From the NCBI GenBank assembly GCA_002327525.1, contig DCWG01000157.1:16034-52017 (forward strand): 35,984 bases of DNA, written 5' to 3'. The stretch comes from Gammaproteobacteria bacterium UBA2168 (GTDB lineage: Bacteria > Pseudomonadota > Gammaproteobacteria > Pseudomonadales > Azotimanducaceae). Within the stretch, counting starts at the first letter, position 1. Each line of letters begins with the position of its first letter. The notes beneath the pieces are model-generated. The model was not told the origin of the DNA and searched no databases. It saw only the letters and a list, made by a program, of their open reading frames with translations. This document shows positions 24,807 to 33,378 of the stretch, in pieces. Made by a program: the position numbers and the translations under genes.

Positions 24807-25218
24807 ATGCGGTTTCTCGCCGGAACAAGCGGCTACAGCGACAAGGAGTGGCGCGACAGTTTCTATCCTGCGCACACACGCCCCGAGGATATGCTGTCCG
24901 CCTATTCGCCCTGCTGGCGCGCCATGGCATCGCGGTGTGCGCGTCCGGCGACAGCAGGCTCGCGCTTCCCAGCAACCCGGATAGCGCCGAGTTCATCTAT
25001 TTACGTCTACGACGCAGTGATTACACTCGAAGCGATCTCAACGAGTGGATCCGTCGCGCTTACGACACCGTCACATCAACGTATTTACCTGTTTCAAACA
25101 CGAGCAAGACGCCACCGGATCCGGGATGGCGGCACGGTTCGTGGCGCTCGGCAAGCGTCTCGCTCCCAGGCGTGCGCCGCCGAGTCCTCGCCGCACCACG
25201 GCAAAACGAACGGGTTAG
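24807..25218 (+). pseudogene. DUF72 (YecE-like) protein pseudogene
   Basis: A good start (GGGAGG then ATG 24807) leads into MRFLAGTSGYSDKEWRDSFY, the conserved opening of DUF72 proteins. After AYS the next recognisable block, in another frame, is RHGIAVCASGDSRLALPSN and EFIYLRLRRSDYTRSDLNEW, which belongs to the second half; about 100 residues in between are missing. A further frameshift near 25070 leads to HINVFTCFKHEQDATGSGMA and the TAG at 25216-25218. DUF72 proteins adopt a TIM-barrel fold with unknown function. One large deletion and two frame changes make this a clear relic. aceK starts 9 bp later. Confidence 0.82.
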
Positions 25219-25227
25219 CGGGGTCGC

Positions 25228-26958
25228 ATGCTGATGGACGCTGCTGAACGAGTAGCAAGGGATGTCTTTGCCCACTTTCGTGCCTACCGAAACGACTTCG
25301 AAAGCCTGACCGAATCCGCACGCCGCCGTTTCGAGAACGCCGACTGGCTCGGCATTCAGGACGCCGGGGCACAGCGCCTGGCTCAATACAATGCGTCGAT
25401 GCGCCGTCTCGTCGTATCTGTTCGCGGCTACGCCCCTGCGACCTTCTCGCCATCCTTCTGGCGGGATATCAAGATGAAATACCGGGCGCTCATCGCCACC
25501 GAGTCCGACCGCGAACTGGCAGAAACCTACTACAACTCACTGCACCGGCATATCACAAGCCGCGGACCCGTGGACGACGAACAGATGTTCGTGGCGGCCT
25601 CTTTCGACGATCCTCCACCGGCTCCTGAGCAGCCTATATTCACCACTTACCATCCTCACGATGGTGTTGTGCGGATGATCAAACGCATCTGTCAGGACCA
25701 TGCCATGAATGTGCCCTGGCGAAATCTCGATCGCGACGTCGGCAACATTCTCCGCTCGCTGGCGGAAGCACGACCGGAGATCGAGTCGGCACGCCACCTA
25801 TCCGTTCGTGTGCTCAACTCCCTCTTCTACCGGAACAAGGGCACCTACGCAGTGGGGGCACTCACATACAAAGACCAGACCTGGCCGATCGTACTGCCGG
25901 TACTCCTCGACGCCAACGGCAAAGCCTACGTGGATACTTTGATCTGCGATGAGGATGAGCTGTCAGTCGTTTTCAGCTTCACCCGTGCCTACTTCATGGT
26001 GAGCACACCTCATCCCCATGGGCTCATCGAGTTTCTACACCAGCTCCTGCCGAACAAGAAGCGCTCAGAGCTCTACGCATCCATCGGCCTGCACAAGCAT
26101 GGCAAGACCGAATTCTATCGCGGTTTCGTGCAGCACCTCGCCGATTCCGACGATCCGTTCGACATCGCACCCGGCATCAAGGGCACGGTGATGGCGGTGT
26201 TCATGCTGCCTTCCTACCAGTCCGTGTTCAAAGTGATCAAGGATCAGTTTCCACCTCAGAAGAACATCACGGCACGGGAGGTGCGTGCAAAATACTATAC
26301 CGTGAAGAAGCATGACCGCGTCGGGCGCATGGCCGATACCCAGGAGTTCGAGAACTTCGCCTTTCCACTGGCACGTTTCATGCCGGAACTGATTGCAGAG
26401 CTGGAAAGCGTCGCGCCCTCCTCTATCTCCATCATCGGCAACACCATCATCATCAAGCATCTCTATACAGAACGGCTGATGACACCACTCAACCTATTCA
26501 TTGCCGACGCGGACGAGGAACTGCTCAAGAATGCCCTCGACGAATACGGTAACGCCATCAAGCAACTGGCTGCCGCCAATATCTTTCCAGGCGACATGCT
26601 ACTCAAAAACTTCGGCGTTACGCGTCACGGACGGGTGGTCTTCTACGACTACGATGAAATCTCCTATCTGTCCGACGTGAACTTCCGCGCCATCCCTGAA
26701 CCGCGTACGTTGGAAGAGGAGATGTCTTCAGAAGCCTGGTATTCGGTTGCTAAAAACGACGTGTTTCCAGAGGAATTTCGTCGTTTTCTGTTCGGCAAGC
26801 CGAGCATCAAGAAACTATTCACTGACATGCACGGCGAACTGTTCGATCCCGAGTACTGGAAAGGTCTGCAGGAAGGTATTCACGAGGGTCACGTCACCGA
26901 TGTCTTTCCCTACCGGCGGAAGAAGCGTTTCGCCCGGCTGGCCACGCCTTCCGGGTAG
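25228..26958 (+). CDS. aceK: Isocitrate dehydrogenase kinase/phosphatase
   Basis: AceK phosphorylates and dephosphorylates isocitrate dehydrogenase, switching carbon between the TCA cycle and the glyoxylate shunt. The 576-residue product matches the E. coli length (578) and its motifs: an N-terminal regulatory part (SMRRLVVSVRGYAPATFSPS, MKYRAL), the ATP-contacting middle region (GTVMAVFMLPSYQSVFKVIKD), and the catalytic core ANIFPGDMLLKNFGV and VVFYDYDEI with the key aspartates. The ATG at 25228 is nearest a GGGG ribosome-binding tract; ATG 25234 is an alternative. No aceA/aceB genes are in the window. It is intact despite three pseudogenes directly upstream, implying it is under selection and probably has its own promoter in that decayed stretch. 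Confidence 0.95.
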   Translation: MLMDAAERVARDVFAHFRAYRNDFESLTESARRRFENADWLGIQDAGAQRLAQYNASMRRLVVSVRGYAPATFSPSFWRDIKMKYRALIATESDRELAETYYNSLHRHITSRGPVDDEQMFVAASFDDPPPAPEQPIFTTYHPHDGVVRMIKRICQDHAMNVPWRNLDRDVGNILRSLAEARPEIESARHLSVRVLNSLFYRNKGTYAVGALTYKDQTWPIVLPVLLDANGKAYVDTLICDEDELSVVFSFTRAYFMVSTPHPHGLIEFLHQLLPNKKRSELYASIGLHKHGKTEFYRGFVQHLADSDDPFDIAPGIKGTVMAVFMLPSYQSVFKVIKDQFPPQKNITAREVRAKYYTVKKHDRVGRMADTQEFENFAFPLARFMPELIAELESVAPSSISIIGNTIIIKHLYTERLMTPLNLFIADADEELLKNALDEYGNAIKQLAAANIFPGDMLLKNFGVTRHGRVVFYDYDEISYLSDVNFRAIPEPRTLEEEMSSEAWYSVAKNDVFPEEFRRFLFGKPSIKKLFTDMHGELFDPEYWKGLQEGIHEGHVTDVFPYRRKKRFARLATPSG

Positions 26959-27110
26959 CTTTCCCTCATCCATCACAAATGTACGGGTGGATCGCTGGCC
27001 AAGTGTTTCGCGTTTGGATACTCTCCCTCCCGACTGGCATGCCACGATGCAGCACTTCATCCTGGAGCAGGACATAGCAGCAGGATGAAATGGGATAGAG
27101 AGGTGAGCAG

Positions 27111-27404
27111 ATGCAACGACCGACCGAAGCACGCAATGAGATCGGCCCACTGCTCGAAGCCCTCATCGTTCAGCTCGATGAGGAAGGTAGCGCCACACAA
27201 CGCGCATACTTCAATCGCATTCGCAACACACTCGACAACGCTCGCGATGACTTGGAGCTCGCCAACCCCATCATGGCCCTGTCCACCAGTACCGCCGTCG
27301 GCTTTCACTTCTCAAGCGATGCCGACGTGTTGATCGTGCGCATTCTGGAGAAGGCCAAACGCCTCGCACGCGAACTGGAAGCAACGCTTGCGACCTACCA
27401 CTGA
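27111..27404 (+). CDS. Small soluble protein of unknown function
   Basis: The 97-residue protein is charged and helix-rich: RNEIGPLLEALIVQLDEEGS, QRAYFNRIRNTLDNARDDLE and a C-terminal EKAKRLARELEATLATYH. No signal peptide, membrane segment or catalytic motif is seen. I do not recognise the family. Start ATG 27111 follows GAGAGGTGAGCAG, a usable ribosome-binding site. It lies between aceK (152 bp upstream) and the MOSC gene (23 bp downstream), so it is probably cotranscribed with the latter. Confidence 0.6.
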   Translation: MQRPTEARNEIGPLLEALIVQLDEEGSATQRAYFNRIRNTLDNARDDLELANPIMALSTSTAVGFHFSSDADVLIVRILEKAKRLARELEATLATYH

Positions 27405-27427
27405 TCCGACCACCAGCAGGAATCCCA

Positions 27428-28285
27428 ATGGGCACAACCGTCCAAAAACTCTTTCGTTATCCCGTCAAGAGCATGGCTGGGGAGTCGTTGGACAGCGTCA
27501 CGCTCGGTCCCAAAGGTCTCCCCGGTGATAGGGCGTGGGCGCTGCGAGACGAGGAACGTGGAGGGATCAAAGGGGGCAAGCGCTTTGCGCAGTTGATGGC
27601 TTGCAGCGCCCGCTATGTGGATGCGCCCAGGGCCGACGGCACCTCCTCACCCGCGAAAATTACACTCCCGGACGGCAGTATTTGGGACACGGATGACGCA
27701 GCAACGGTACAGGCTGTCTCGGCGCTCATCGATCACCCCGTCAGTCTCTGGCCGCTGCTACCGGAAGATGCGCTCGATCATTACCGGCGCGTTGCGCCGG
27801 AATCGAGCGACATCCAGCAGGAACTGCGCCGCGTTTTCGCCCGCATGCCGGACGAGCCGCTGCCGGACCTCAGCGCGTTCCCCTCGGAACTGATGGAATT
27901 CGAATCCCCACCGGGTACCTATTTCGATGCCTTCCCATTGCTACTCACCACAACGACTACTCTTCAGACACTGAGCAATCGCGCACCGGAGAGCAACTGG
28001 GATGTCCGCCGTTTCCGGCCCAACCTCCTGTTTGAGACGACGGAGGCCGGCGATTTTCCGGAGGACCAATGGATCGGCAGAGAGTTGGCCATCGGCAGCG
28101 CCCGGCTGAAGGTGGAATTGGCCTGCCCACGCTGCATCATGACCACACACGGATTCGGCGATCTCCCAAAGGATCCCTCCATCATGCGTACCATGGTGCG
28201 CGAGCATGACGGCAATCTCGGCGTCTACGCCACCGTGGCTCGATCGGGAACAGTCGCCACTGGAGACGTCGTAGAGCTCATGTGA
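27428..28285 (+). CDS. MOSC domain protein (molybdenum cofactor-related)
   Basis: The 285-residue protein has an N-terminal MOSC beta-barrel (TVQKLFRYPVKSMAGESLDS, LPGDRAWALRD) and a C-terminal MOSC domain with FRPNLLFETTEAGDFPEDQW and the conserved cysteine region ELACPRCIMTTHGFGDLPKD. MOSC proteins such as YcbX and the mARC reductases bind or transfer molybdenum cofactor and detoxify N-hydroxylated compounds; which role applies cannot be read from sequence. YcbX has an additional C-terminal ferredoxin domain, absent here. The stop overlaps the next start by 4 bp. It complements the modABC operon in the same window. Confidence 0.88.
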   Translation: MGTTVQKLFRYPVKSMAGESLDSVTLGPKGLPGDRAWALRDEERGGIKGGKRFAQLMACSARYVDAPRADGTSSPAKITLPDGSIWDTDDAATVQAVSALIDHPVSLWPLLPEDALDHYRRVAPESSDIQQELRRVFARMPDEPLPDLSAFPSELMEFESPPGTYFDAFPLLLTTTTTLQTLSNRAPESNWDVRRFRPNLLFETTEAGDFPEDQWIGRELAIGSARLKVELACPRCIMTTHGFGDLPKDPSIMRTMVREHDGNLGVYATVARSGTVATGDVVELM

Positions 28286-28698
28286 ACAAGCGCAATGTGC
28301 TTTTTCTGTGCACGGGAAACTCTGCGCGCAGCATTCTGGCCGAGGCGCTTCTAACTCACCTGGGTGGCCGGGAGTGCCGGGCCTTCAGCGCCGGTAATCA
28401 TCCGACCGGTGAGATCAGCCCGCAGGCGCTCGAAGAGCTGCGCATTCGAGATTTTCCAACCAGTCGCTGGCGCAGCAAGAGTTGGGATGAGTTTCTGGGT
28501 GACGACGCACCTTCGTTCAGCCACATCATCACTCTATGCGGTAACGCTGAGCAGGCCTGCCCCGTGTTTCCCGGCGCCGCCGAGCGCCTGCACTGGGGCC
28601 AGGCGGATCCGGCCACCGGCGAGGCGAGCATTGGAGACACCTTCGACGCCCTCGAATGTCTCATCCACGATCTTCTCGCGAACTTTCGAGAAACATGA
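28282..28698 (+). CDS. ArsC-like arsenate reductase (low-molecular-weight phosphatase family)
   Basis: The 138-residue protein opens with the phosphatase P-loop LCTGNSARS (Cys10), and has the extra cysteines of thioredoxin-linked arsenate reductases: Cys86 and Cys93 in ITLCGNAEQACPVFPG, followed by HWGQADPA. All three redox residues of the Staphylococcus aureus ArsC mechanism are therefore in place. It would reduce arsenate to arsenite; a tyrosine-phosphatase side activity is possible. The GTG start overlaps the MOSC stop. No arsB, acr3 or arsR is nearby, which is unusual for an arsenic gene. Confidence 0.82.
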   Translation: MNKRNVLFLCTGNSARSILAEALLTHLGGRECRAFSAGNHPTGEISPQALEELRIRDFPTSRWRSKSWDEFLGDDAPSFSHIITLCGNAEQACPVFPGAAERLHWGQADPATGEASIGDTFDALECLIHDLLANFRET

Positions 28699-28713
28699 TC
28701 GCGCTGCGGGCTC

Positions 28714-29928
28714 CTAACCGGCGCCGGTAGGCACGTCCGAGAACGGCATACCTTTGTCTGCGCGCGGTTCCTGCGGCAATCCCAGCACCCGCTCGGCGAT
28801 GATGTTCGCCATGATCTCGTCGGTACCACCGGCGATTCTCATGCCCGGACTGCCCATGTATGCGGCCTGGATCATTCCGGTGAGGGGCGCGAAGGCCTCA
28901 TCCCAGATGGCGCCGGTCATCTCAAGCAGATCCATTCCAAACGACGCCATGTCCTGCATCATGGGCGCTCCCACCAGCTTGCCGATGGAATTCTCCGGAC
29001 CCGGAATCTCACCCCGGGACAGTGCGGTCATCGACCGGTACCCCGTGTACTTCAGTCCCGATCGCTTGCAGTACCAGTCAGCGAGCTTGGCACGCACGGC
29101 GGAATCCTCTATCGCCGGAGCATCTCCGACGTTCACCTGCCGGGCCAGCGCCAGAATCTCGTCGAATCCGAATCCACCACCGCCGCCGCCCACCGAGGCA
29201 CGCTCGTTCATGAGTGTTGTTATAGCCACCTGCCACCCCTGACCCACTTCGCCAAGGCGCTGCGAATCCGGAATGCGCACATCGGTGAAGTACACCTCGT
29301 TGAAGTTGGCGTCTCCGGACAGCTGCTTGATGGGCTTGATCTCCACACCCGGCGATTTCATGTCCAGGAAGAAGTACGACAACCCCTTGTGTTTGGGAAC
29401 GTTGGGGTCGGTGCGCACCACGAGAATGCCGTAGTCGGAGTAGTGTGCTCCCGAAGTCCAGATCTTCTGGCCATTGATCACCCACTCGTCACCGTCCTTT
29501 TCGGCCTTGGTGCGAAGTGCCGCCAGATCGGAACCCCCTGCGGGTTCACTGAACAACTGACACCAGATTTCCTCACCGCTGGCGAGCTTCGGTAGATAGC
29601 GCAGCATGTGCTCTTCCTTGCCCCAGGTCATCAGCGTGGGTGCGGCCATGCCCTGACCGATCAGGAACACCCCGCCAGGCAGATCGTCGAACTTGTTCTC
29701 TTCCTGATTAAAGATCACCTGCTCGATGGCGCTGGCACCGCGGCCGCCATACTCCTTCGGCCAGCGGATGCAGGCCCACCCCGCGTCGTACTTGCGCTTC
29801 TGCCAGAGTTTCGCCTGCTCTATGTAGTCGAGTCCTTCCAGTTCCTCGGACGTGGGCACGTTGGCTTCGAGCCAGGTGCGCGCTTCGTCGCGAAATGCAG
29901 CTTCGGCCGGAGAGTCGTTGAAATCCAT
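28714..29928 (-). CDS. Acyl-CoA dehydrogenase, subunit A of a putative heteromeric pair
   Basis: The 404-residue protein has a normal ACAD layout: N-terminal helices (MDFNDSPAEAAFRDEARTWL, RWPKEYGGRGAS), the middle domain with CQLFSEPAGGSDLAALRTKA and WVINGQKIWTSGAHYSDYG, and the C-terminal helices with GSPGMRIAGGTDEIMANIIA. An odd run of six glycines (VGGGGGGFGF) lies in the loop before the C-terminal domain. The upstream gene is another ACAD of 370 residues, only 17 bp apart; such adjacent unequal ACAD pairs form alpha2beta2 enzymes in steroid and cholesterol side-chain degradation. An AAGGAGG motif precedes the ATG. Confidence 0.9.
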   Translation of the reverse strand: MDFNDSPAEAAFRDEARTWLEANVPTSEELEGLDYIEQAKLWQKRKYDAGWACIRWPKEYGGRGASAIEQVIFNQEENKFDDLPGGVFLIGQGMAAPTLMTWGKEEHMLRYLPKLASGEEIWCQLFSEPAGGSDLAALRTKAEKDGDEWVINGQKIWTSGAHYSDYGILVVRTDPNVPKHKGLSYFFLDMKSPGVEIKPIKQLSGDANFNEVYFTDVRIPDSQRLGEVGQGWQVAITTLMNERASVGGGGGGFGFDEILALARQVNVGDAPAIEDSAVRAKLADWYCKRSGLKYTGYRSMTALSRGEIPGPENSIGKLVGAPMMQDMASFGMDLLEMTGAIWDEAFAPLTGMIQAAYMGSPGMRIAGGTDEIMANIIAERVLGLPQEPRADKGMPFSDVPTGAG

Positions 29929-29946
29929 GATATTCCTCCTTCGCGC

Positions 29947-31059
29947 TTACGCCGCTTTGCTGTTTACGACGGCCGTGATCAGCCGATCCTGCCAATGTCT
30001 TTCGCTACCAATGTTCACGCTCAGCAGCTTGGCACGCCGATAGAAGAACTGGCAGTCGAACTCCCATGTGTAGCCCATCCCCCCATGAGTCTGGATGTTC
30101 TCCTTGGCGGCGTAGTAGTACGCCTGAGTCGCCGATACCCGGCAGGTGGCTGCCGCTTGCGTCAGTTCTCCTGATCCGCTATTAAGCGCCGCGGCTCCCC
30201 AATAACAATTGGACCGTGCCAGCGTGTTATTCACGTACATCTGCGCAAGCTTGTGCTTGATGGCCTGATATGACGCGATTGGTCGTCCGAACGCATAGCG
30301 GCCCATCGCATACTCCTTGGCCTGTTCGAGCGCCGCTTCCGCCCCGCCGACCTGCTCCCAGGCATACAACACGGCCGCACGATCGAGGAGCCTCTCGATG
30401 ACGCCCCAATCCGATGCACCGCCGTCCAGCGCCTCGGCATTGGCTGCATCGAAGCTGACACGCGCATGCCCCCGGGTGAAATCGAGTGTGCGCACGTCCT
30501 CTCGCGTTACCCCGGCCTGATCGAGTTCCACCAGATAAAGCCCTACGTCCGTGCCGGATTTCGCCGCGATCACCGCGATATCCGCCGCCTGTGCGTCCGC
30601 CACGGGAATCTTGGTGCCACTCAGTTTGCCGTCATCGACGGTGGCGGTCAGATTGTCGGCCGTGGGCTGGCCGTGCGCTTCTGACAGTGCAAAGGTGCCG
30701 ATAACCTCACCAGTGGCGAGCTTGTCGAGCCAGCTTTCTTTCTGCTGTTCGTTGCCAGCCGCGAGCAGTGCTTCCGTCGCCAGATACACCGAGGAGGAGA
30801 AAGGTACGGGAGCCACGGCTCGCCCCAGTTCCTCCGCGATGACCACCAGTTCGAGATACGAGAGCCCCAGGCCCCCGTATTCCTCCGGAATCACCGTGGC
30901 AGTCCAGCCCATCTCGGCGATCTTGCCCCAGAGTTCAGTGTCGTGTTTGTCATCTGCTTCGAGGATCGAACGGACTCTGCTCATCGGACAGTGCTCGGCC
31001 AGAAAGCCGCGCGTCTGTTCCCTGAGCAGGTTCTGCTCCTCGGAAAACTCGAAGTTCAT
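29947..31059 (-). CDS. Acyl-CoA dehydrogenase, subunit B of a putative heteromeric pair
   Basis: The 370-residue protein starts MNFEFSEEQNLLREQTRGFL and contains PEEYGGLGLSYLELVVIAEE, a reduced middle region (EVIGTFALSEAHGQPTADNL, without the usual GGSD FAD loop), and a C-terminal IQTHGGMGYTWEFDCQFFYR block. The missing middle-domain FAD loop and short length suit the non-catalytic or half-site partner of an ACAD heteromer. It is the first gene of the pair. An AGGGGG precedes the ATG, and TACAAT at 31085-31090 on the minus strand is a likely -10 box. The acyl substrate is unknown. Confidence 0.88.
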   Translation of the reverse strand: MNFEFSEEQNLLREQTRGFLAEHCPMSRVRSILEADDKHDTELWGKIAEMGWTATVIPEEYGGLGLSYLELVVIAEELGRAVAPVPFSSSVYLATEALLAAGNEQQKESWLDKLATGEVIGTFALSEAHGQPTADNLTATVDDGKLSGTKIPVADAQAADIAVIAAKSGTDVGLYLVELDQAGVTREDVRTLDFTRGHARVSFDAANAEALDGGASDWGVIERLLDRAAVLYAWEQVGGAEAALEQAKEYAMGRYAFGRPIASYQAIKHKLAQMYVNNTLARSNCYWGAAALNSGSGELTQAAATCRVSATQAYYYAAKENIQTHGGMGYTWEFDCQFFYRRAKLLSVNIGSERHWQDRLITAVVNSKAA

Positions 31060-31084
31060 TACTTCCCCCTTTTAGGAATCTCTG

Positions 31085-31090
31085 ATTGTA
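31085..31090 (-). promoter_or_regulatory. Putative -10 box of ACAD pair
   Basis: Minus-strand TACAAT, 25 bp before the ATG at 31059. A weak TTCGGT lies 18 bp further upstream as a possible -35. Confidence 0.35.
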
Positions 31091-31191
31091 CGTTGGCATA
31101 GTTATTAGACCGAACCCCCGATTTTCTACGCTTTGCCGTAAAAAGGCGAGCGTACCGGTCACCAGAACACACAGATCCGGGAAACACGCTG

Positions 31192-31198
31192 TTAGAAT
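31192..31198 (+). promoter_or_regulatory. Putative -10 box of nadE, leaderless arrangement
   Basis: TTAGAAT ends 6 bp before the nadE ATG at 31205. No ribosome-binding site lies between. Transcription would start at or next to the ATG, as for the SDR gene at 22118. Confidence 0.4.
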
Positions 31199-31204
31199 CC
31201 GGCC

Positions 31205-33136
31205 ATGAGCAGCGACATCAACTACGCCGATCTGGGCTACCTGCGCGCCGTGGCGGTGGCACCCGAAGTGCATATCGGCGATCCCGCGGCCAACGCCGGT
31301 TCCATCCGTGCTGCACTCGCCGCACTGGAGGACGAGGATCCAACCATCGTACTGTTCCCCGAGCTTTCGCTGACCGGTTATTCGGCTGAGGACCTGTTCT
31401 TTTCATCCCATTTGCACGAGGCCGTGCGGGTGGCGCTCGTCGATCTTCTGACTGCTGCACCAGGCCGAGTGGTAGTGGTGGGCACGCCGTGGATCACACA
31501 GGACGGGCGCTTGCTCAACTGCGCCGCCGTACTGTCGGCGGGTACGGTGGTGGGTATGGTGCCCAAGACCGCTATTGCGAACTACGGCGAGTTCTATGAA
31601 CGCCGCTGGTTTGCGCCCGCGGACGATACCGATCACGAGGTGAGCGATCCGAGGCTTGGCGAGTTCCGTATCTCCACACGCCAACTGTTTCGCATCGCTA
31701 CGACGCGTTTTGCCATCGAGATCTGCGAGGATCTGTGGTCACCACGACCCCCGGGAGCGCTGGCGAGTCTTGCAGGAGCCGAGCTGATCCTGAACCTCTC
31801 GGCGAGTAACGAGCTGGTGGCGAAGGCTGACTACCGCCGCGACCTGGTACGCATGGCGAGCGCTCAGTGGCTCACCGGATATCTGTATGCCGGTTCGGGA
31901 CCGAGTGAGTCGACCAAGGATGTGGTATTCGGGGGGCACCTGCTCGCAGCCGAAGATGGCCATGTACTGGGTGAGGCCAACCGTTTCGATTTCGAAACCC
32001 AACACCTCGGCGTGGATTTCGACCTTGACAAGCTTCGCCACGAACGCATTCAGAACACCACCTTCAGCAATACGCCGCGGCCAGATTCATACGCCATCGT
32101 CGATACCAACTGCACCCTGACAACCATCGGCGAACTCACCCGCAAGTATGCAGCGCATCCGTTCGTACCCGACGATGAGACCGAGTTCGACGCAAGAGCC
32201 CGGGAGATTCTAAGCATACAGACCACCGGCCTTGCACGCCGGCTCAGCGCAACGCAAACCAATACCCTGGTGATAGGCCTGTCGGGCGGTCTCGACTCCA
32301 CGCTCGCCTTCCTTGTGTGTCTCGACACCCTGCAAAAACTGGGACTCGAGCGCACCGGCCTGCACGCGGTCACCATGCCCGGCCCGGGCACGACGCAGCA
32401 CACTCATGACTCCGCCCGCATGCTGTGCAGCGCCACGGGCGTGGAGTTGGTGGAAATCGCTATCGGCCCCGCGGTAGAGCTGCATCTGGACGATCTTGGT
32501 CACGATGACGAGACCGACGTGGTGTTCGAAAACGCCCAGGCTCGTGAGCGTACCCAGCTCCTGTTCAATCTGGCCAACAAGCACCGGGGCATCGTAGTCG
32601 GCACCGGAGATCTGTCGGAACTCGCGCTCGGCTGGTGCACGTTCAACGCAGATCACATGGCCAACTACAACGTCAACGCCTCCGTGCCGAAAACCATGAT
32701 CGCCTACCTGGTCCGCTGGTACGCCCGTCACCGCGCCCACTCAGCGCTCGCTGAGATACTCGAGCGCGTGCTGGACACGCCCATATCCCCGGAGCTGATC
32801 GCACCGGAGAACGGCCACATCAGCCAGGAGACCGAGAGCATTGTCGGCCCCTACGAACTGCATGACTTCTTCCTCTTCCATTTCGTACGCAACGGCTTCA
32901 GTCCGCGCAAGATCTATCACCTGGCGGGACGCGCATTCGCACCAGAGTACGACTTGCCCACAGTCAAAAAGTGGCTCAAGGTATTCTTCCAGCGCTTTTT
33001 CGCACAGCAGTTCAAGCGCACGACGCTGCCGCCCGGACCGAAGGTCGGAACGCTGAGCCTGTCGCCGCGCGGCGACTGGCGCATGCCGGACGAGGCGGGC
33101 GCGACGAGGATAATTACCGATCTCGACGAGATCTAG
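31205..33136 (+). CDS. nadE: Glutamine-dependent NAD+ synthetase
   Basis: NadE makes NAD+ from deamido-NAD+, ATP and glutamine. The 643-residue protein has an N-terminal nitrilase-type glutaminase domain with triad Glu53 (FPELSLTGYS), Lys121 (VPKTAIANYGEF) and Cys174 (IEICEDLW), then a C-terminal synthetase domain with the PP-loop SGGLDS at 360-365 and GTGDLSELALGW. This is the long bidomain class. All catalytic residues are intact. No Shine-Dalgarno sequence precedes the ATG. Confidence 0.95.
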   Translation: MSSDINYADLGYLRAVAVAPEVHIGDPAANAGSIRAALAALEDEDPTIVLFPELSLTGYSAEDLFFSSHLHEAVRVALVDLLTAAPGRVVVVGTPWITQDGRLLNCAAVLSAGTVVGMVPKTAIANYGEFYERRWFAPADDTDHEVSDPRLGEFRISTRQLFRIATTRFAIEICEDLWSPRPPGALASLAGAELILNLSASNELVAKADYRRDLVRMASAQWLTGYLYAGSGPSESTKDVVFGGHLLAAEDGHVLGEANRFDFETQHLGVDFDLDKLRHERIQNTTFSNTPRPDSYAIVDTNCTLTTIGELTRKYAAHPFVPDDETEFDARAREILSIQTTGLARRLSATQTNTLVIGLSGGLDSTLAFLVCLDTLQKLGLERTGLHAVTMPGPGTTQHTHDSARMLCSATGVELVEIAIGPAVELHLDDLGHDDETDVVFENAQARERTQLLFNLANKHRGIVVGTGDLSELALGWCTFNADHMANYNVNASVPKTMIAYLVRWYARHRAHSALAEILERVLDTPISPELIAPENGHISQETESIVGPYELHDFFLFHFVRNGFSPRKIYHLAGRAFAPEYDLPTVKKWLKVFFQRFFAQQFKRTTLPPGPKVGTLSLSPRGDWRMPDEAGATRIITDLDEI

Positions 33137-33138
33137 GC

Positions 33139-33342
33139 CCTGATGTAGCAATAATGCGCGAGCTCAGACGCGTTAGAACGGGCCAGATGCGTGCTCGCAC
33201 AGCTTTTCGGGAGGGGATGCATACGCGCCATCTACGATGGCGCCACCGTATGTGATCTGAGCGAAAAGCGAGCAAGTACGTGGATTGCCCGCCCCAACGC
33301 GAGCCGTAGGCGATGTGAGCCGCGTATTATTGCTACATCAGG
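33139..33342. mobile_element. 204-bp palindromic MITE-like element
   Basis: The ends are inverted repeats: 17 identical bases (CCTGATGTAGCAATAAT) followed by one mismatch and four more matches, giving 22-bp terminal repeats with 1 mismatch. Inside, shorter complementary blocks continue toward the centre, where GCGCCATC at 33225-33232 and GATGGCGC at 33236-33243 form a perfect hairpin with a 3-base loop. The whole element can fold as one long imperfect hairpin. It has no open frame. No flanking target duplication is evident. It is the size of a miniature inverted-repeat element and fits neatly between nadE and the next gene, which starts 36 bp beyond its end. Confidence 0.7.
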
Positions 33343-33378
33343 ACTGGTGGTCCATGCAGATGAACATATGGGGGTAAC

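Noticed and set aside
24086..25234. 382-codon open frame as one gene
   Set aside because: It is a composite of the YjdF N-terminus, antisense or out-of-frame sequence, and a piece of the DUF72 remnant, joined only because no stop happens to occur.
33139..33342. Integron attC site
   Set aside because: The palindrome lacks paired RYYYAAC/GTTRRRY core sites at its ends and there is no integrase or cassette array nearby.
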